This document shows, one piece after another, positions 10,070 to 19,284 of a stretch of 64,000 bases of DNA. Origin of the DNA: Aquimarina sp. AU58. Lineage in GTDB: Bacteria; Bacteroidota; Bacteroidia; Flavobacteriales; Flavobacteriaceae. Numbering within the stretch: position 1 is the stretch's first letter; each line of letters starts with the position of its first letter. A program made the position numbers and the translations under genes. A model generated the notes under the pieces. The model worked only from the letters and a program-made list of their open reading frames with translations. It was not told the origin of the DNA and ran no database searches. Where the stretch lies: contig NZ_OMPD01000009.1 of NCBI RefSeq assembly GCF_900312745.1, positions 682,001 through 746,000 of the forward strand. Reading direction: 5' to 3'.

Positions 10070-11716
10070 TTAATTCAACAGCACAGGAAGAATATACTCT
10101 TCAAATATTTCCCGTGATTGGTTACCTTTCCTATTCCTATAATTTCCTGCTGTTATTACAACTACCGATTCTAGCGCAGGAACTATAAAAATAAATTGCC
10201 CCCCGGCACCTCGTGCTTCAATAGATGTAATTGCTTCTTCATTGATGATATAGGTATCATGCCACCATAGATAACCATATTCATTTTTATCTCTTCTATC
10301 CTGCAATCTTGTATGTTTCTTGAAAGACTCTCTTATCCAATTTTCTGAAATAATTCGTTTGCTATTCCATACACCTTCATTTAGATAAAGTTGCCCAAAC
10401 TTAAGCATATCCCTTGGGGTTAAATGAAACCCACCTCCAAAATAAGGTATGGCTTTTGTATCGTCGGTATTCAATATGTAATTTGTAATTCCCAGAGGTG
10501 AGAAAAGCTTATCAGCCATATAAAATTCTAAGGGTACATCTAATCGATTACTTAAATAAACGCCAAGTAAAAATGGGTTTGCAGACCCATAATCGGCATA
10601 AGTTCCAGGATCTTTTACCATAGGTGCTTCAAGTACCGTTTTTAACCAATTATTTGATTCTTGGTAGTACTCTTCATATGCTTTGTTATTTACATCTAAT
10701 CCAGAACTCATCGTCAATAAGTCTTTGATGGTTATTTTAGATTTTAGGGCATCTTTTGTATACTGATATTCTTGAGGGATAAAATCATATAGTTTTTTGT
10801 CGACATTCTCTATAATTTTATCATCAATGGCTATACCGATGATGGCAGATGAGATACTCTTTGAGGCAGAACGCATACCGTGCGGAATATTAACATTGAA
10901 ACCTGCAAAATATTTTTCATAAGTGATTTTACCATTTTTTGCAATGAGTACTCCCTCTATTCCGACTAGACTATCATTACGAATATCTTCTTCCATTTTT
11001 TGTAGTACTAATCCATTTTTTGATAACTCCCAGCCGTCGTTTATTTGAGAATTCTTATCTATTGAAGCAGTCTTTTTATACTTTGTGATTTTTTTAAATG
11101 ATGTTTTTGTAATAAAATTCCCTTCTAGACTAATATTTAATACAACTTCAGAGGGTTTTAATAACCCTTCAAATTCAAGGCCTGTATTAGAATCTGTAAA
11201 TGAAATAGAATTATTCTTTTTCTTAAAATTATTGCACCAGAGATTTCCAAGAATTGGGTAAGCTCGATATTCATCATCAGATCCACCACCTTCTTTTATC
11301 GTTAAACGCAAAGATTGAGGCTGTAGATAATGAATTACCGATAGATTCCACTTCCCTTCAAAATGATCTCCTCTTTTATAGAGCTTAGCAGGGTACAAAT
11401 ACCGCTTTGATTTCATAAAACCGTTTATTTCTGATTGCCCGTCATTAACTATTCCACTAAAAATAAGGTTATCACCTAATGCAAGATTGATTCTATTATC
11501 AAATTTGAATTTTTTCGTTATAATTTCTTTGTTATTTGAAAGTGTAAAAACGGCATCTTCTTCACTCAGTTTTTTAACGATTATGTCTAGGTTAAGGGCG
11601 TCTTTGTTCGTTGTTTTTCCTTCCCATTCTCCTATAAAATCTACTATATTTTGTTGAGCACAGCTTGTAAAAAATGAGAAACATAACAAGAGTGATAACG
11701 CTAAATTTTTAAACAT
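10070..11716 (-). CDS. Serine hydrolase, beta-lactamase/DD-peptidase (class C) family lipoprotein
   Basis: 548 residues. Lipoprotein signal ending FFTSC. Residues about 25-215 form a strand-rich N-terminal region of unknown role. The C-terminal half is a beta-lactamase-like domain: SxxK in SASKSISSA near residue 283-286 and an active-site Tyr in YADYGSAN near 376. GAGGQFIF near the end replaces the usual KTG-type box. Such proteins are usually esterases or peptidases rather than antibiotic-resistance enzymes. It ends 8 bases from the spacer repeat. Confidence 0.87.
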   Translation of the reverse strand: MFKNLALSLLLCFSFFTSCAQQNIVDFIGEWEGKTTNKDALNLDIIVKKLSEEDAVFTLSNNKEIITKKFKFDNRINLALGDNLIFSGIVNDGQSEINGFMKSKRYLYPAKLYKRGDHFEGKWNLSVIHYLQPQSLRLTIKEGGGSDDEYRAYPILGNLWCNNFKKKNNSISFTDSNTGLEFEGLLKPSEVVLNISLEGNFITKTSFKKITKYKKTASIDKNSQINDGWELSKNGLVLQKMEEDIRNDSLVGIEGVLIAKNGKITYEKYFAGFNVNIPHGMRSASKSISSAIIGIAIDDKIIENVDKKLYDFIPQEYQYTKDALKSKITIKDLLTMSSGLDVNNKAYEEYYQESNNWLKTVLEAPMVKDPGTYADYGSANPFLLGVYLSNRLDVPLEFYMADKLFSPLGITNYILNTDDTKAIPYFGGGFHLTPRDMLKFGQLYLNEGVWNSKRIISENWIRESFKKHTRLQDRRDKNEYGYLWWHDTYIINEEAITSIEARGAGGQFIFIVPALESVVVITAGNYRNRKGNQSREIFEEYILPVLLN

Positions 11717-11792
11717 AATTTAAGTTTTAATTGGGTTCAAAAGTAGCGTATTGATATTTACAAAAATTGTATCAGATTAACATTGCTATTTT

Positions 11793-12596
11793 TTATGTAA
11801 TTCTTTTTCGGTAGAAACTGGGATTCATATTAAAATGGGATTTAAAGACACGGTTAAAATGGCTTTGATCAGAAAAACCTGTTTGATATGCAATTTTAGT
11901 CAACGAGTTACTTGGGTCGAGCAGTAGAGGTATAGCTTTTTTTAATTTATGTTGCCTTACATACTCTCCAAGACTTGTAGAGAGATATTTTGGTGCTGCC
12001 CTTGAGATATGAACGGGATGTACTCCTAGTTGATCCGAAAGGTATTGTAAGCTAAGGTTTGAATTATCGAAATGAAGTAATTCTTTTAGATCATTTATCC
12101 AGTTTGGGATATTTTTGAGATTGGTTTCTATTAATCCACTTAATGCTTCACAAATTTGTAATAATAGAACCTCTACAGAAACCTCGCTGTATTGATCAGA
12201 GTTTATAAATTCATAATATAATTTTGCAAAAAGAAAATGTACTTGTGGGTTTTGAATTAATAGACTCCCTTCAAGTAAATCCAAATCTATCCCATTAGTA
12301 TCCAACCATTTTTTTTGAAATTCTAAATGAAAACCATTAGCATTTTTAGAATGTTTAGAGCCATAATGAACTTCTTGCCAATTATTAAACATTAAGCTTC
12401 CTGATGGGCACAAGGTCTTCACGTTCTTATTACAATCCATCATATCACCATTTAGAATATACCAGAAATATGGGTTTTCGTGGTAGTGCCAGTCTGTTCT
12501 GTCTTTTTTATAATCGTATTGTGATAGCAGAATCCCACCAAATGATTTTTCAGAATCCTTTATTCCATAATATTTTCCCTTAGTTAATATCTTCAT
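11793..12596 (-). CDS. AraC-family transcriptional regulator with cupin-like N-terminus
   Basis: 267 residues. The N-terminal sensor contains DWHYHENPYFWYILNGD, a cupin-like metal/ligand fold. The C-terminal DNA-binding part has LSLQYLSDQLGVHPVHISR and SLTKIAYQTGFSDQSHFNRVFKSHF... (two helix-turn-helices) ending MNPSFYRK. It is cytoplasmic. The serine hydrolase gene lies 76 bases downstream on the same strand with no full spacer repeat between them, so the two may be a regulator-target pair carried together. The inducer is unknown. Confidence 0.88.
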   Translation of the reverse strand: MKILTKGKYYGIKDSEKSFGGILLSQYDYKKDRTDWHYHENPYFWYILNGDMMDCNKNVKTLCPSGSLMFNNWQEVHYGSKHSKNANGFHLEFQKKWLDTNGIDLDLLEGSLLIQNPQVHFLFAKLYYEFINSDQYSEVSVEVLLLQICEALSGLIETNLKNIPNWINDLKELLHFDNSNLSLQYLSDQLGVHPVHISRAAPKYLSTSLGEYVRQHKLKKAIPLLLDPSNSLTKIAYQTGFSDQSHFNRVFKSHFNMNPSFYRKRIT

Positions 12597-12709
12597 TCTA
12601 AGTCGGGCTTGTACATTACGTTTATTATTTATGTCGTAACAGAGTAAAGTTACAAAACCATCGACAAATCTGTGTTTTTATATAATATAACACTCACATT
12701 TATTATTTT

Positions 12710-12765
12710 ATGTAGGCGATGAGTATTGTATTACACGGATTTAAGGTGCAAATCAGCGCTTTCGG
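12710..12765. repeat. CGGATT...AAATC spacer module
   Basis: The spacer 12597-12781 contains TGTAGGCGATGAGTATTGTA then CACGGATTTAAGGTGCAAATC, a module also found at 13200, 17760, 19350, 22500 and 24298. The CGGATTT and AAATC(CG) parts are inverted. The outer arms seen at other sites are weak here, so this may be a decayed site. Confidence 0.55.
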
Positions 12766-12781
12766 TTTTTTGGGTTTGTTG

Positions 12782-13198
12782 TTAGTAATGTGAATAGAGG
12801 ATTGATAAGCGATCCCAATCCAAATTGGCAATTGCATTGAGATTTTCTTCACTAATAGGTAAAGCATAATTATTCTGAAACCAAACAATTACTAGTGTTG
12901 AACTATTTTCTAGATCATTAATTTCTTCATATCTAAACCAACCAATACATACAACTTTGGGTAATTCTTGATGTCTTTCTCCTTTTTTATTGATCCATTC
13001 TGATTTGATTTCTTGCTTAGGTTCTATAACATGAACGGGTATTTTTTTCCACCTTTTTCTCAAATCTGTTTTTATCCTTTCTATTTCTCGGTCATTATAA
13101 CTTTGAGTAGGAACACCTTCTATTAACCTATCATAAGTCTCCCATTGCGTTAATCGGAAAAGTCCAGCCTTTCTATTATTTGAGATTTTGAATTTCAT
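12782..13198 (-). CDS. Hypothetical protein, 138 residues
   Basis: I do not recognise a family. The protein is soluble and mixed alpha/beta, with a basic middle (RIKTDLRKRWKKIPVHVIEPK), two tryptophan-rich strands (VVCIGWFRYEE, LVIVWFQNNYALPISEE) and an acidic C-terminus. There is no signal peptide. It lies between spacer modules on both sides (12710-12765 and about 13199-13245), consistent with a single-gene cassette. Confidence 0.7.
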   Translation of the reverse strand: MKFKISNNRKAGLFRLTQWETYDRLIEGVPTQSYNDREIERIKTDLRKRWKKIPVHVIEPKQEIKSEWINKKGERHQELPKVVCIGWFRYEEINDLENSSTLVIVWFQNNYALPISEENLNAIANLDWDRLSILYSHY

Positions 13199-13270
13199 AG
13201 AGTGTATTGCACGGATTGCAAATGTGCGTTGTCTGGTAATTAATTTTATATGGTATTGTGAAACGTATTT

Positions 13271-13780
13271 TTATAAATTCTGTTTTAATTTTTTAAAGCA
13301 AAAGTCAGACTCGAATATCTTACATATTGATTTAATCAGTTTCTTCGCTTGTGTTTTGTTATTTATCGGAATATAAACTTTATTAGCACTATTCCAGTTA
13401 TGAGTGAAATTCAGTTCAACAATCAGATTTGCTTTATTCCACTCAAATTTGTCAGGCGAATTTATACTTTCATATTTGTTATTTTCCATATTCAAATACA
13501 ACTTATCCAACAGCTTTCTTGAAGTCAAAATTTCAATAATTTTCGAGCTCTTTATTGAATCCGTTTTTATATCTCCACACTGTTCCATTGTCAAATCTTC
13601 AACTTCCCATTCCTTTGTATAGATTCCTATTGAAAAATCATTATTTGGGATTATCAAATTTGCACATAAAACCTTAGAAGATTTCTTGATGTCAGAAAGA
13701 GTTTTTTCATACGTAATTTGATTTTGTGAAAACGAAAACGTAAAGATGAAAAGGAGTAATATATTAATCGTAAACTTCAT
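13271..13780 (-). CDS. Hypothetical secreted protein, about 169 residues
   Basis: The ATG at 13780 is chosen; the frame extends two codons further to a TTG. An N-terminal signal peptide (KFTINILLLFIFTFSFSQ) suggests periplasmic export. The mature part contains VLCANLIIPNNDFSIGIYTKEWEVEDL and a lysine-rich C-terminus with two cysteines (SICKIFESDFCF). No family is recognised. The short spacer 13199-13270 upstream of its neighbour carries a CGGATTGCAAAT module. Confidence 0.7.
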   Translation of the reverse strand: MKFTINILLLFIFTFSFSQNQITYEKTLSDIKKSSKVLCANLIIPNNDFSIGIYTKEWEVEDLTMEQCGDIKTDSIKSSKIIEILTSRKLLDKLYLNMENNKYESINSPDKFEWNKANLIVELNFTHNWNSANKVYIPINNKTQAKKLIKSICKIFESDFCFKKLKQNL

Positions 13781-13827
13781 TCTCAAATGTTTACTAATAA
13801 GGGTATATGTACGATTGTTATATCGTA

Positions 13828-14391
13828 TTATAAACTTGCTTTTATTCGTTCGGTTATTTCGTTAATTGATCCAAGTCCGTCAAAAGTTTTGACCTCGAGT
13901 TTTGATTTCATATATTCAATAGCTGATCGTGTTGAATCTTCAAAAACCTCTATTCGTTTTATATGAATTTTAGGATCTTTATCATCTTTTCTGTCAGATG
14001 TTTCTGCTCTTTTCTTGGCTCTGTTTAAAAGTTCGGATTTAGGAACATCGATATTTAAAACTTTTCCAATTTCCATATTTTTTTGATCAACCAATTCAAT
14101 TAGATCATCAACCTGAACCTCTGTTCTGGGATAACCATCTAGAATTATCCCACCGTTAGCCTTATTTTCATCAAGGATTTGACCAAATAATTCTTTCATT
14201 ATAGAATCAGGAACTAAATTACCTTTTTCTTCATACTCAGACATTATCTTTCCGATTCCGGTTCCGTTTTCTTTTTCAAATCGACATCGATCTCCAGTTG
14301 AAATATGCTTAAAATCTAGTTGCTTATTTAAAATTTCGCATTGTGTTCCTTTTCCAGAATAAGGTGGTCCGGTAATTATTAGTATTTCCAT
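13828..14391 (-). CDS. Nucleoside monophosphate kinase, adenylate-kinase-like
   Basis: 187 residues, the length of short bacterial or eukaryotic-type adenylate/UMP kinases without a zinc lid. P-loop GPPYSGKGTQ at residues 8-17, HISTGD (NMP-binding), DGYPRT (substrate-binding Arg) and RAETSDRKDD (short lid with arginines) are visible. It would transfer phosphate from ATP to a nucleoside monophosphate in the cytoplasm. Its position among accessory genes, away from hpt or secY, suggests it is not the housekeeping adk. The true substrate is not clear from the sequence. Confidence 0.85.
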   Translation of the reverse strand: MEILIITGPPYSGKGTQCEILNKQLDFKHISTGDRCRFEKENGTGIGKIMSEYEEKGNLVPDSIMKELFGQILDENKANGGIILDGYPRTEVQVDDLIELVDQKNMEIGKVLNIDVPKSELLNRAKKRAETSDRKDDKDPKIHIKRIEVFEDSTRSAIEYMKSKLEVKTFDGLGSINEITERIKASL

Positions 14392-14432
14392 CTATTTTTC
14401 TTCTTACTTATATAATGTTAACAATTGTTTTT

Positions 14433-15386
14433 TCAATAAGAATGACCAGGAGTCATCATCCTAAAGTCATTGGTTATCTTTATATTTTGAGTATATACTT
14501 GTTTATTTTTTAATACACCTTCTATTAGTAAATCTTTTTCGGTTCTAGTATCATTTTCTTGTGGCTGCATAAATGAAAAATCTATAGCGCCTTTATACTC
14601 TTCTATAGCGCCTTCTATTTCTGTTTCAATTTGATGAAAAGAAAAATCCCCGGGGCTATACTTTAAAGCTTGTATTTTTTCTGGTTGGTTGTAGCTGGGA
14701 AATTGATCTTGATATGTTTTAAGAGTAGCTCGAAAAGCTTCTTCAGAATTGGCGATTAATTTACCACCATTAATTGCTAAAACATAAAACGTTTGATCTT
14801 TATGGTTTTTTCCAAAATTTTCTAAGCAAATAGCCCAGGTAATCAATCGCTTTTTTACTTTATCTTTATCAACGAAGTCGAATGGAGATTTTGGCTGACC
14901 TTTTAAAAAGCCTTCCATCATACCGATATATGCGGGTTCGTAATACATTTCCTCTGCAAGTTCTAAAGCAGTTCCATATTCTCCTTTTTTATTAGGATCG
15001 GCACCATGATGTAATAGAAGATGTACCATCTTTACATTACTATTGCCTGTTGCTCTTTGCAGAGCTGATTGACCATTATGTAATACATCGACAGATACTC
15101 CACTCTCCAGAAGTATGTTTACCTCTTTCAAACCTTTATCTTCAGAAGCGAGAGCAACTAATACCTCTGCTTGATCTTCAATATCAGAGTTTTCTATAAT
15201 TAATTTGGTGATTTCAGACGATCCATCGTGTTTGATTTGTGATAAAACGGCCAATTCAAGTGGCTTTTTCCCATATCCGTCTGGGGATTTAAGAGTCATT
15301 GTATTAAAATGCCCACCTTCATTTATATAAGACCTCAAAAATTCTATATTACCAGAAAGGATAGCTTTACTTAACTTTTCTTCCAT
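14433..15386 (-). CDS. Ankyrin-repeat protein with C-terminal uncharacterised domain
   Basis: 317 residues from ATG 15386 (MEEKLSKAI); the frame is open further upstream to 15455, but that part lies in the spacer repeat. Residues 1-170 hold ankyrin repeats, for example GQSALQRATGNSNVKMVHLL then HHGADPNKKGEYGTALELA. The remainder (TFYVLAINGGKLIANSEEAF, FSFHQIETEIEGAIEEYKGA) resembles a DUF4303-like domain; that is a weak guess. Ankyrin plus such domains often occur in immunity or toxin-related loci. No signal peptide, so cytoplasmic. Confidence 0.8.
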   Translation of the reverse strand: MEEKLSKAILSGNIEFLRSYINEGGHFNTMTLKSPDGYGKKPLELAVLSQIKHDGSSEITKLIIENSDIEDQAEVLVALASEDKGLKEVNILLESGVSVDVLHNGQSALQRATGNSNVKMVHLLLHHGADPNKKGEYGTALELAEEMYYEPAYIGMMEGFLKGQPKSPFDFVDKDKVKKRLITWAICLENFGKNHKDQTFYVLAINGGKLIANSEEAFRATLKTYQDQFPSYNQPEKIQALKYSPGDFSFHQIETEIEGAIEEYKGAIDFSFMQPQENDTRTEKDLLIEGVLKNKQVYTQNIKITNDFRMMTPGHSY

Positions 15387-15395
15387 CTTAATTAT

Positions 15396-15590
15396 TGTTA
15401 ACGTTCTGTGTATGAAACGTAGCAATTTTAAAAGTACTATATTTCGGATAAGCACAGAGCCGAATTTTATGTTCTGATTTTACTTTTTCTATTTTAAAAG
15501 CCAAATTTAAAAATTTGGCGGTTTTTGCAAATAAGCACTAACCTTTTGATTTACAATTATTAGCAATGTTTTATACACCGTGTTAAGCAA
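15396..15590. repeat. attC-like spacer repeat (about 190 bp)
   Basis: The left arm TGTTAACGTTCTGTGTATGA pairs imperfectly with the right arm TTATACACCGTGTTAAGCAAC. On the plus strand the right core is GTTAAGC, an exact match to the integron core GTTRRRY. Inner hairpin CCAAATTTAAAAATTTGG is at about 15501-15518. The stop codon of the next gene lies inside the right core, so gene end and repeat overlap. Confidence 0.7.
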
Positions 15591-16371
15591 CGTAATTTTC
15601 TTTCCAATCATTGATTTCAGCAATTAATTTTGGATATAAGCAAGATGTTTTTCCGTCTTGTGAAACCAAAATTTTAATTGTATCTCCAATTGATTTATTG
15701 TTGGTTAAGGCAAAATTATTAGACCTCGATTTGGAGACATTATTTTTATATTCATAATGTACATCCATCGACATTCCAAATTTTGAAAATGTAAATCCTT
15801 TATTGTGGCTTATTGAAATTATTTTACCCTCTTTAATTCTTCCAGTTTTGTAAAGATAAATTTCCTTCTTAATCCGAGAGTATAGAAGATAGCAAAAAAC
15901 TAACCCGACCAATAAAAATACCAAAGCGACATAATAGATAAAATCGAAACCGAAGGAATATTGTTCGAATTCGGTTGGAATAGATTTTCCATCCAAATGT
16001 TTAATTGGAATTATATCACCTTTCTTTAGTTTATTAGTTTTCTGAGGATCGAAAACATTAAATTTAGATTGTTCTTTTTCTCCGTTTGATTCAAATTCAT
16101 AAGTCAAAATTTGAGGATTATCACCATTAATAGTGATATTGTTAACTGACTCTATATTGATTAAAATAGCATTTTCTTTAATTCCATTAGATTCTATTTC
16201 CTCTACATTATCAACATAAGGTAAATCACTTTTAAATGAGTTTATCATCAGAGCTAAGGGGATGAAAAGGAACAATGTAAATGCAATTCCTTGAAACGAA
16301 ATAAGTAATAAAATTGGTCTAATCTTGGCGCGTTGCCATATGGTTTTAAGGTTAGTTTTTCGGTACTCCAA
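15583..16371 (-). CDS. DUF3592-like membrane protein
   Basis: 262 residues from a TTG at 16371 (RKTNLKTIWQRAKIRPILLL follows); no ATG gives a sensible start before the first membrane helix. Two transmembrane segments, about residues 18-42 and 148-165, flank an extracytoplasmic domain (NAILINIESVNNITINGD). The C-terminal GRIKEGKIISISHNKGFTF and MDVHYEYKN, and DTIKILVSQDGKTSCLYP, fit the DUF3592 pattern. Function unknown. Its last codons and stop lie inside the downstream spacer repeat. Confidence 0.72.
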   Translation of the reverse strand: MEYRKTNLKTIWQRAKIRPILLLISFQGIAFTLFLFIPLALMINSFKSDLPYVDNVEEIESNGIKENAILINIESVNNITINGDNPQILTYEFESNGEKEQSKFNVFDPQKTNKLKKGDIIPIKHLDGKSIPTEFEQYSFGFDFIYYVALVFLLVGLVFCYLLYSRIKKEIYLYKTGRIKEGKIISISHNKGFTFSKFGMSMDVHYEYKNNVSKSRSNNFALTNNKSIGDTIKILVSQDGKTSCLYPKLIAEINDWKENYVA

Positions 16372-16413
16372 TGTTCTTTTTTTTATGTTCGTTAAGATAC
16401 ATAGTTTTATTTA

Positions 16414-16842
16414 TTAGCTAATTATAGTTTTTGGTTTATCCGTTTTTTCCAAATTAGTCAAATCAAAATTTATTTTTCTTATGCCGTTGATTTTAAACGT
16501 ATTCCATTCATTCATTCTCGTACCTTTAAATTTCCAATATTGCTTATGATTTAAGTTAGGACATTCTATATACCATTCTTCTCCAACTTTATCCAATGTA
16601 GTTAAAGCCCATACAATTGAATCATTGGTTTTTTCAAATTCAGATATTAGATAACAAAAGACGGTGAATTCTTTTACATTACTTTTATAAATTTCCTCAA
16701 TATATAATGGAATTCCAATTGCTTCTTGAATCTGCCTTAATATTCGATTGACCTTTATTTCGTCCTTTACATTCAATTCAATATGAAGATTGAGAGTAGG
16801 AACTTTATTGATGTTTTTAGTTTGGGGCATTATTTCGTTCAT
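16414..16842 (-). CDS. Hypothetical protein, about 142 residues
   Basis: The frame is open to 16884, but the first 14 codons lie in the spacer repeat, so ATG 16842 (MNEIMPQTKN) or 16830 is preferred. The protein is soluble; TLNLHIELNVKDEIKVNRIL suggests a beta-strand/helix start, followed by EEWYIECPNLNHKQYWKFKG. No family recognised. It is 42 bases from the DUF3592 gene, with no repeat between them, so the two may travel together. Confidence 0.65.
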   Translation of the reverse strand: MNEIMPQTKNINKVPTLNLHIELNVKDEIKVNRILRQIQEAIGIPLYIEEIYKSNVKEFTVFCYLISEFEKTNDSIVWALTTLDKVGEEWYIECPNLNHKQYWKFKGTRMNEWNTFKINGIRKINFDLTNLEKTDKPKTIIS

Positions 16843-16852
16843 CCAAATTATT

Positions 16853-17027
16853 GCTAACAATAATATATATGTACCAGTATACATATATCGGTTTACAAGT
16901 GTTTTGTTTTTTTAATTACCCAAAACTACCATTATCTTTTTGATATAGCAATGGTAATATATATAGTGGGGAAAGAACTTTTTTGTGTAGCTATCGTTAA
17001 CGGATTGTGAATCCACGCTTTGAGGTT
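16853..17027. repeat. attC-like spacer repeat, right end unclear
   Basis: Begins GCTAACAATAATATATATGT with a palindrome (ATATGTACCAGTATACATAT). It carries the shared module CTACCATTATCTTTTTGATA ... GCAATGGTA and ends with TCGTTAACGGATTGTGAATC. A right arm matching the left one is not obvious; it may be lost. Confidence 0.55.
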
Positions 17028-17669
17028 TTAATTTAACCAATATTCTAATTCAACATCAAGATAAAATGGTCCATAAGATATCTCAACTTCTCTAGCTCCA
17101 CTTTTTGGAATTAGAAATGAAATATAAATTTTATCAGCTACCGAGTCAATTAACGTTTCTATTTTTAAATAATTTTCAATTACAACACCTTGGTTTTTAG
17201 CCATCTTCTCAATTCTTTTTGATTTTCTAATCGTGCGTTTATTTGCTGAGCAACCTAATACAGCAGTGTATTTTTGTGGAAAAATTGTATCAATTTTGTG
17301 CTTTCTAATACTTGCTTCAACAAAATTGTCATAATCATTGAAGCCCACTCCCCATTCTTTTAAATTATTCAAATAAGTGAATATTTTTCCAGTTGAAAAA
17401 CGATATTCTTCAATAATTCCAAACTTATTCTCTTTAAAATCATAACCTTCTACTATTTTGATAACTCCCTTTGTTGAATCTATTCTTTTTTGCGTCTGAT
17501 ACTTTTGTCTGTTTAGAATTATAGATTTAAAATAGTTAAACTGTTCCTTTGTTAAATCGGATTTAATTGTACTTAGAGCATCATAAGTTTTCTCATTCCA
17601 ATTTTTGATTGATTGTGAAAATGATATAATAGGGATAAAAATGATTAATAATGTCAAATTTCTATTCAT
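17028..17669 (-). CDS. Hypothetical secreted protein, 213 residues
   Basis: A clear signal peptide (NRNLTLLIIFIPIISFSQS) indicates export to the periplasm or beyond. The mature protein starts with a helical region (TYDALSTIKSDLTKEQFNYF) and has a KNQGVVIENYLKIETLIDSV segment, ending in strands (REVEISYGPFYLDVELEYWL). One cysteine. No family recognised. It is bounded on the right by the 17760 module and on the left by the 16853 repeat, fitting the one-gene-per-spacer pattern. Confidence 0.7.
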   Translation of the reverse strand: MNRNLTLLIIFIPIISFSQSIKNWNEKTYDALSTIKSDLTKEQFNYFKSIILNRQKYQTQKRIDSTKGVIKIVEGYDFKENKFGIIEEYRFSTGKIFTYLNNLKEWGVGFNDYDNFVEASIRKHKIDTIFPQKYTAVLGCSANKRTIRKSKRIEKMAKNQGVVIENYLKIETLIDSVADKIYISFLIPKSGAREVEISYGPFYLDVELEYWLN

Positions 17670-17756
17670 ATCTTAAGTAGTGACAAATTATATTGGCAAT
17701 TATTATCAAAAATTGATCCGTTTATGTATATCATAAAACTTACACCTGTCAAAGTT

Positions 17757-17797
17757 TTTATGTAGGCGATGAGTATTGTATGGATTGCAAATCCGAC
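17757..17797. repeat. CGATGAGTATTGTA / GGATT-AAATCC spacer module
   Basis: TGTAGGCGATGAGTATTGTA followed by GGATTGCAAATCC (a small palindrome) repeats the module at 12710. The spacer 17670-17841 also has AACTTACACCTGTCAAAG, similar to ACTCACGCTTATCAAGG at about 9856. No gene in the spacer. Confidence 0.5.
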
Positions 17798-17841
17798 TTT
17801 ACTTTGATATTAGATAAGAATAGATAGTTATCTATATTTAA

Positions 17842-18429
17842 TTATTGAAATGTATAATTCGATATTTTGTTTAGAGCAACAATATATTCATTAACATTTT
17901 GATAATTATGATGGCCTTTATAGGTGGCATAGGTTGTACCTTTTGGAAAGGTTAATACAGATTTGTTATCCAATCCCGTATTCAATAATGTTCCGTATCC
18001 AAGTTTATCATTAGCCATTGCAGCCAAAAATTTAGTGGGCATCTTTGTCGATCCCACGTATGCAAATATTGCCTCTTCTTTTTTCGATATTCTAAGAGTA
18101 TTTTTTAATGTGCCCGAGGAAACAATGGGATTTGAACCTAGACTGGTAAATTTGATTATAGACCCTTTAGATATAATCTCTTCTCCTGTTTCCCAGACTA
18201 GATCATTTTCGTCTGCACCAAAACGATTTCCATTCCATTCAGAATCTGTAAAATGAATTGTTGTTTTTGGAGGTATATTAATAAAAGTTATAATTTCGAA
18301 ACTATCATTACTAGCATTAAATCCAATAAATGCAATATCTCCAGAGTTTAATTTAGTAGAATTTTCTGATAGAAAAATTAAAATTATTAATGTTAAAATC
18401 ATTCCATAAATAAGTCTATTGCCTTTCAC
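17842..18429 (-). CDS. Hypothetical exported or anchored protein, lamin-tail/ExeM-N-like domain
   Basis: 195 residues from a GTG at 18429 (an ATG exists at 18402). The N-terminal hydrophobic stretch LIYGMILTLIILIFLS is a signal or anchor. The rest, SGDIAFIGFNASNDSFEIIT then TTIHFTDSEWNGNRFG, resembles a beta-sandwich domain found in secreted Bacteroidetes proteins, where it often precedes nuclease or cell-surface modules. Here it stands alone with no catalytic domain, so a binding role is possible but unproven. Confidence 0.7.
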   Translation of the reverse strand: MKGNRLIYGMILTLIILIFLSENSTKLNSGDIAFIGFNASNDSFEIITFINIPPKTTIHFTDSEWNGNRFGADENDLVWETGEEIISKGSIIKFTSLGSNPIVSSGTLKNTLRISKKEEAIFAYVGSTKMPTKFLAAMANDKLGYGTLLNTGLDNKSVLTFPKGTTYATYKGHHNYQNVNEYIVALNKISNYTFQ

Positions 18430-18610
18430 CTCTTATAATCTTAGTTTAAGATAAAAGTATTTTATAATTAACTTAATTACATTAATTTCTGGTTACCTAA
18501 TTGAAAATGAAATGTTAATTTTTCTTTTAATGAAATTTTAAATACCTAAGGTAGATTATCTTATGTCGAATTCACGTTTAAACGGTATTGATCGAACTTT
18601 TATATGGTGT

Positions 18611-18808
18611 GCTAACGTTTTGTGTATGGACAGTAGGGCAGGTTCGAAGCACCTCACTTTCGGTTTGCTACTAAGCCAAAACAAACGTTTTTACTTTTAA
18701 TTTTCTTTTTATTAAACGTCAAAACTTTGTTTTGGCATTGCCTGCTCAAAGAACAGGACTTTCAATTTATCTCTAAATGCCCATTGGCTATACACGTTGT
18801 TGTAACAC
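18611..18808. repeat. attC-like spacer repeat (about 198 bp)
   Basis: Left arm GCTAACGTTTTGTGTATGG, right arm GGCTATACACGTTGTTGTAAC. Inside, GCCAAAACAAACG (about 18674) and the inverted CGTCAAAACTTTGTTTTGGC (18717-18736) make a second stem. Part of a 358-base gap (18430-18787); the AT-rich remainder shows no gene. The right arm overlaps the last codons of the following gene. Confidence 0.7.
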
Positions 18809-19267
18809 GTTTTTATTTTCTAATTCGGTTAGGTATTCTTTAAGCAATCTTAATTTTTCAGTCATATTCAATCTGATTTTTTGCGTGACTTTGTGTTTAA
18901 TTATGCTGTAAGGAAATTTCAAATTGAAAGAGTAAGTGATTTTTAAGTCCGTCTTATTGTTGTCACTTGAAGAATAATTCCACGTTCCAATAAAATCCTT
19001 GAAAATTTGAGATTTATTAAGCATCTTGATTGAGATTTCATTGGGCGATTTAAAAGTCAAATACTCTGTTTCCATAAAAACACCTTCTATTGATTTTGTA
19101 AAAACTTTAGCTCCTTTTTTTAGCTCCTCACATTCATCAATGAAATCAATTTCTAAAGTCTGTTTATCCCATTTCTTTCGATTGTTGAAGTCTTGAGTAA
19201 AATCAAATAACCATTTAATATCTCTATTATATGTTTCTATTTCTGATATGGAATTTTTGAGATTCAC
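18788..19267 (-). CDS. SRPBCC-fold (START-like) protein
   Basis: 159 residues. DIKWLFDFTQDFNNRKKWDK followed by strands (EFKSP-like segment TFKSPNEISIKML, FIGTWNYSSSDNNKTDLKIT) and a long C-terminal helix (LRLLKEYLTELENK) matches the SRPBCC hydrophobic-ligand fold. Ligand and role unknown. The last seven codons and TAG stop are encoded by the arm of the spacer repeat 18611-18808, so the repeat shaped the C-terminus. Confidence 0.72.
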   Translation of the reverse strand: MNLKNSISEIETYNRDIKWLFDFTQDFNNRKKWDKQTLEIDFIDECEELKKGAKVFTKSIEGVFMETEYLTFKSPNEISIKMLNKSQIFKDFIGTWNYSSSDNNKTDLKITYSFNLKFPYSIIKHKVTQKIRLNMTEKLRLLKEYLTELENKNVLQQRV

Positions 19268-19284
19268 TCTCTTTGCTTTAATGT

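Noticed and set aside
10070-11716. Antibiotic-resistance beta-lactamase
   Set aside because: The SxxK and Tyr motifs fit the family, but the lipoprotein form, long N-terminal domain and lack of a KTG box favour an esterase or peptidase.
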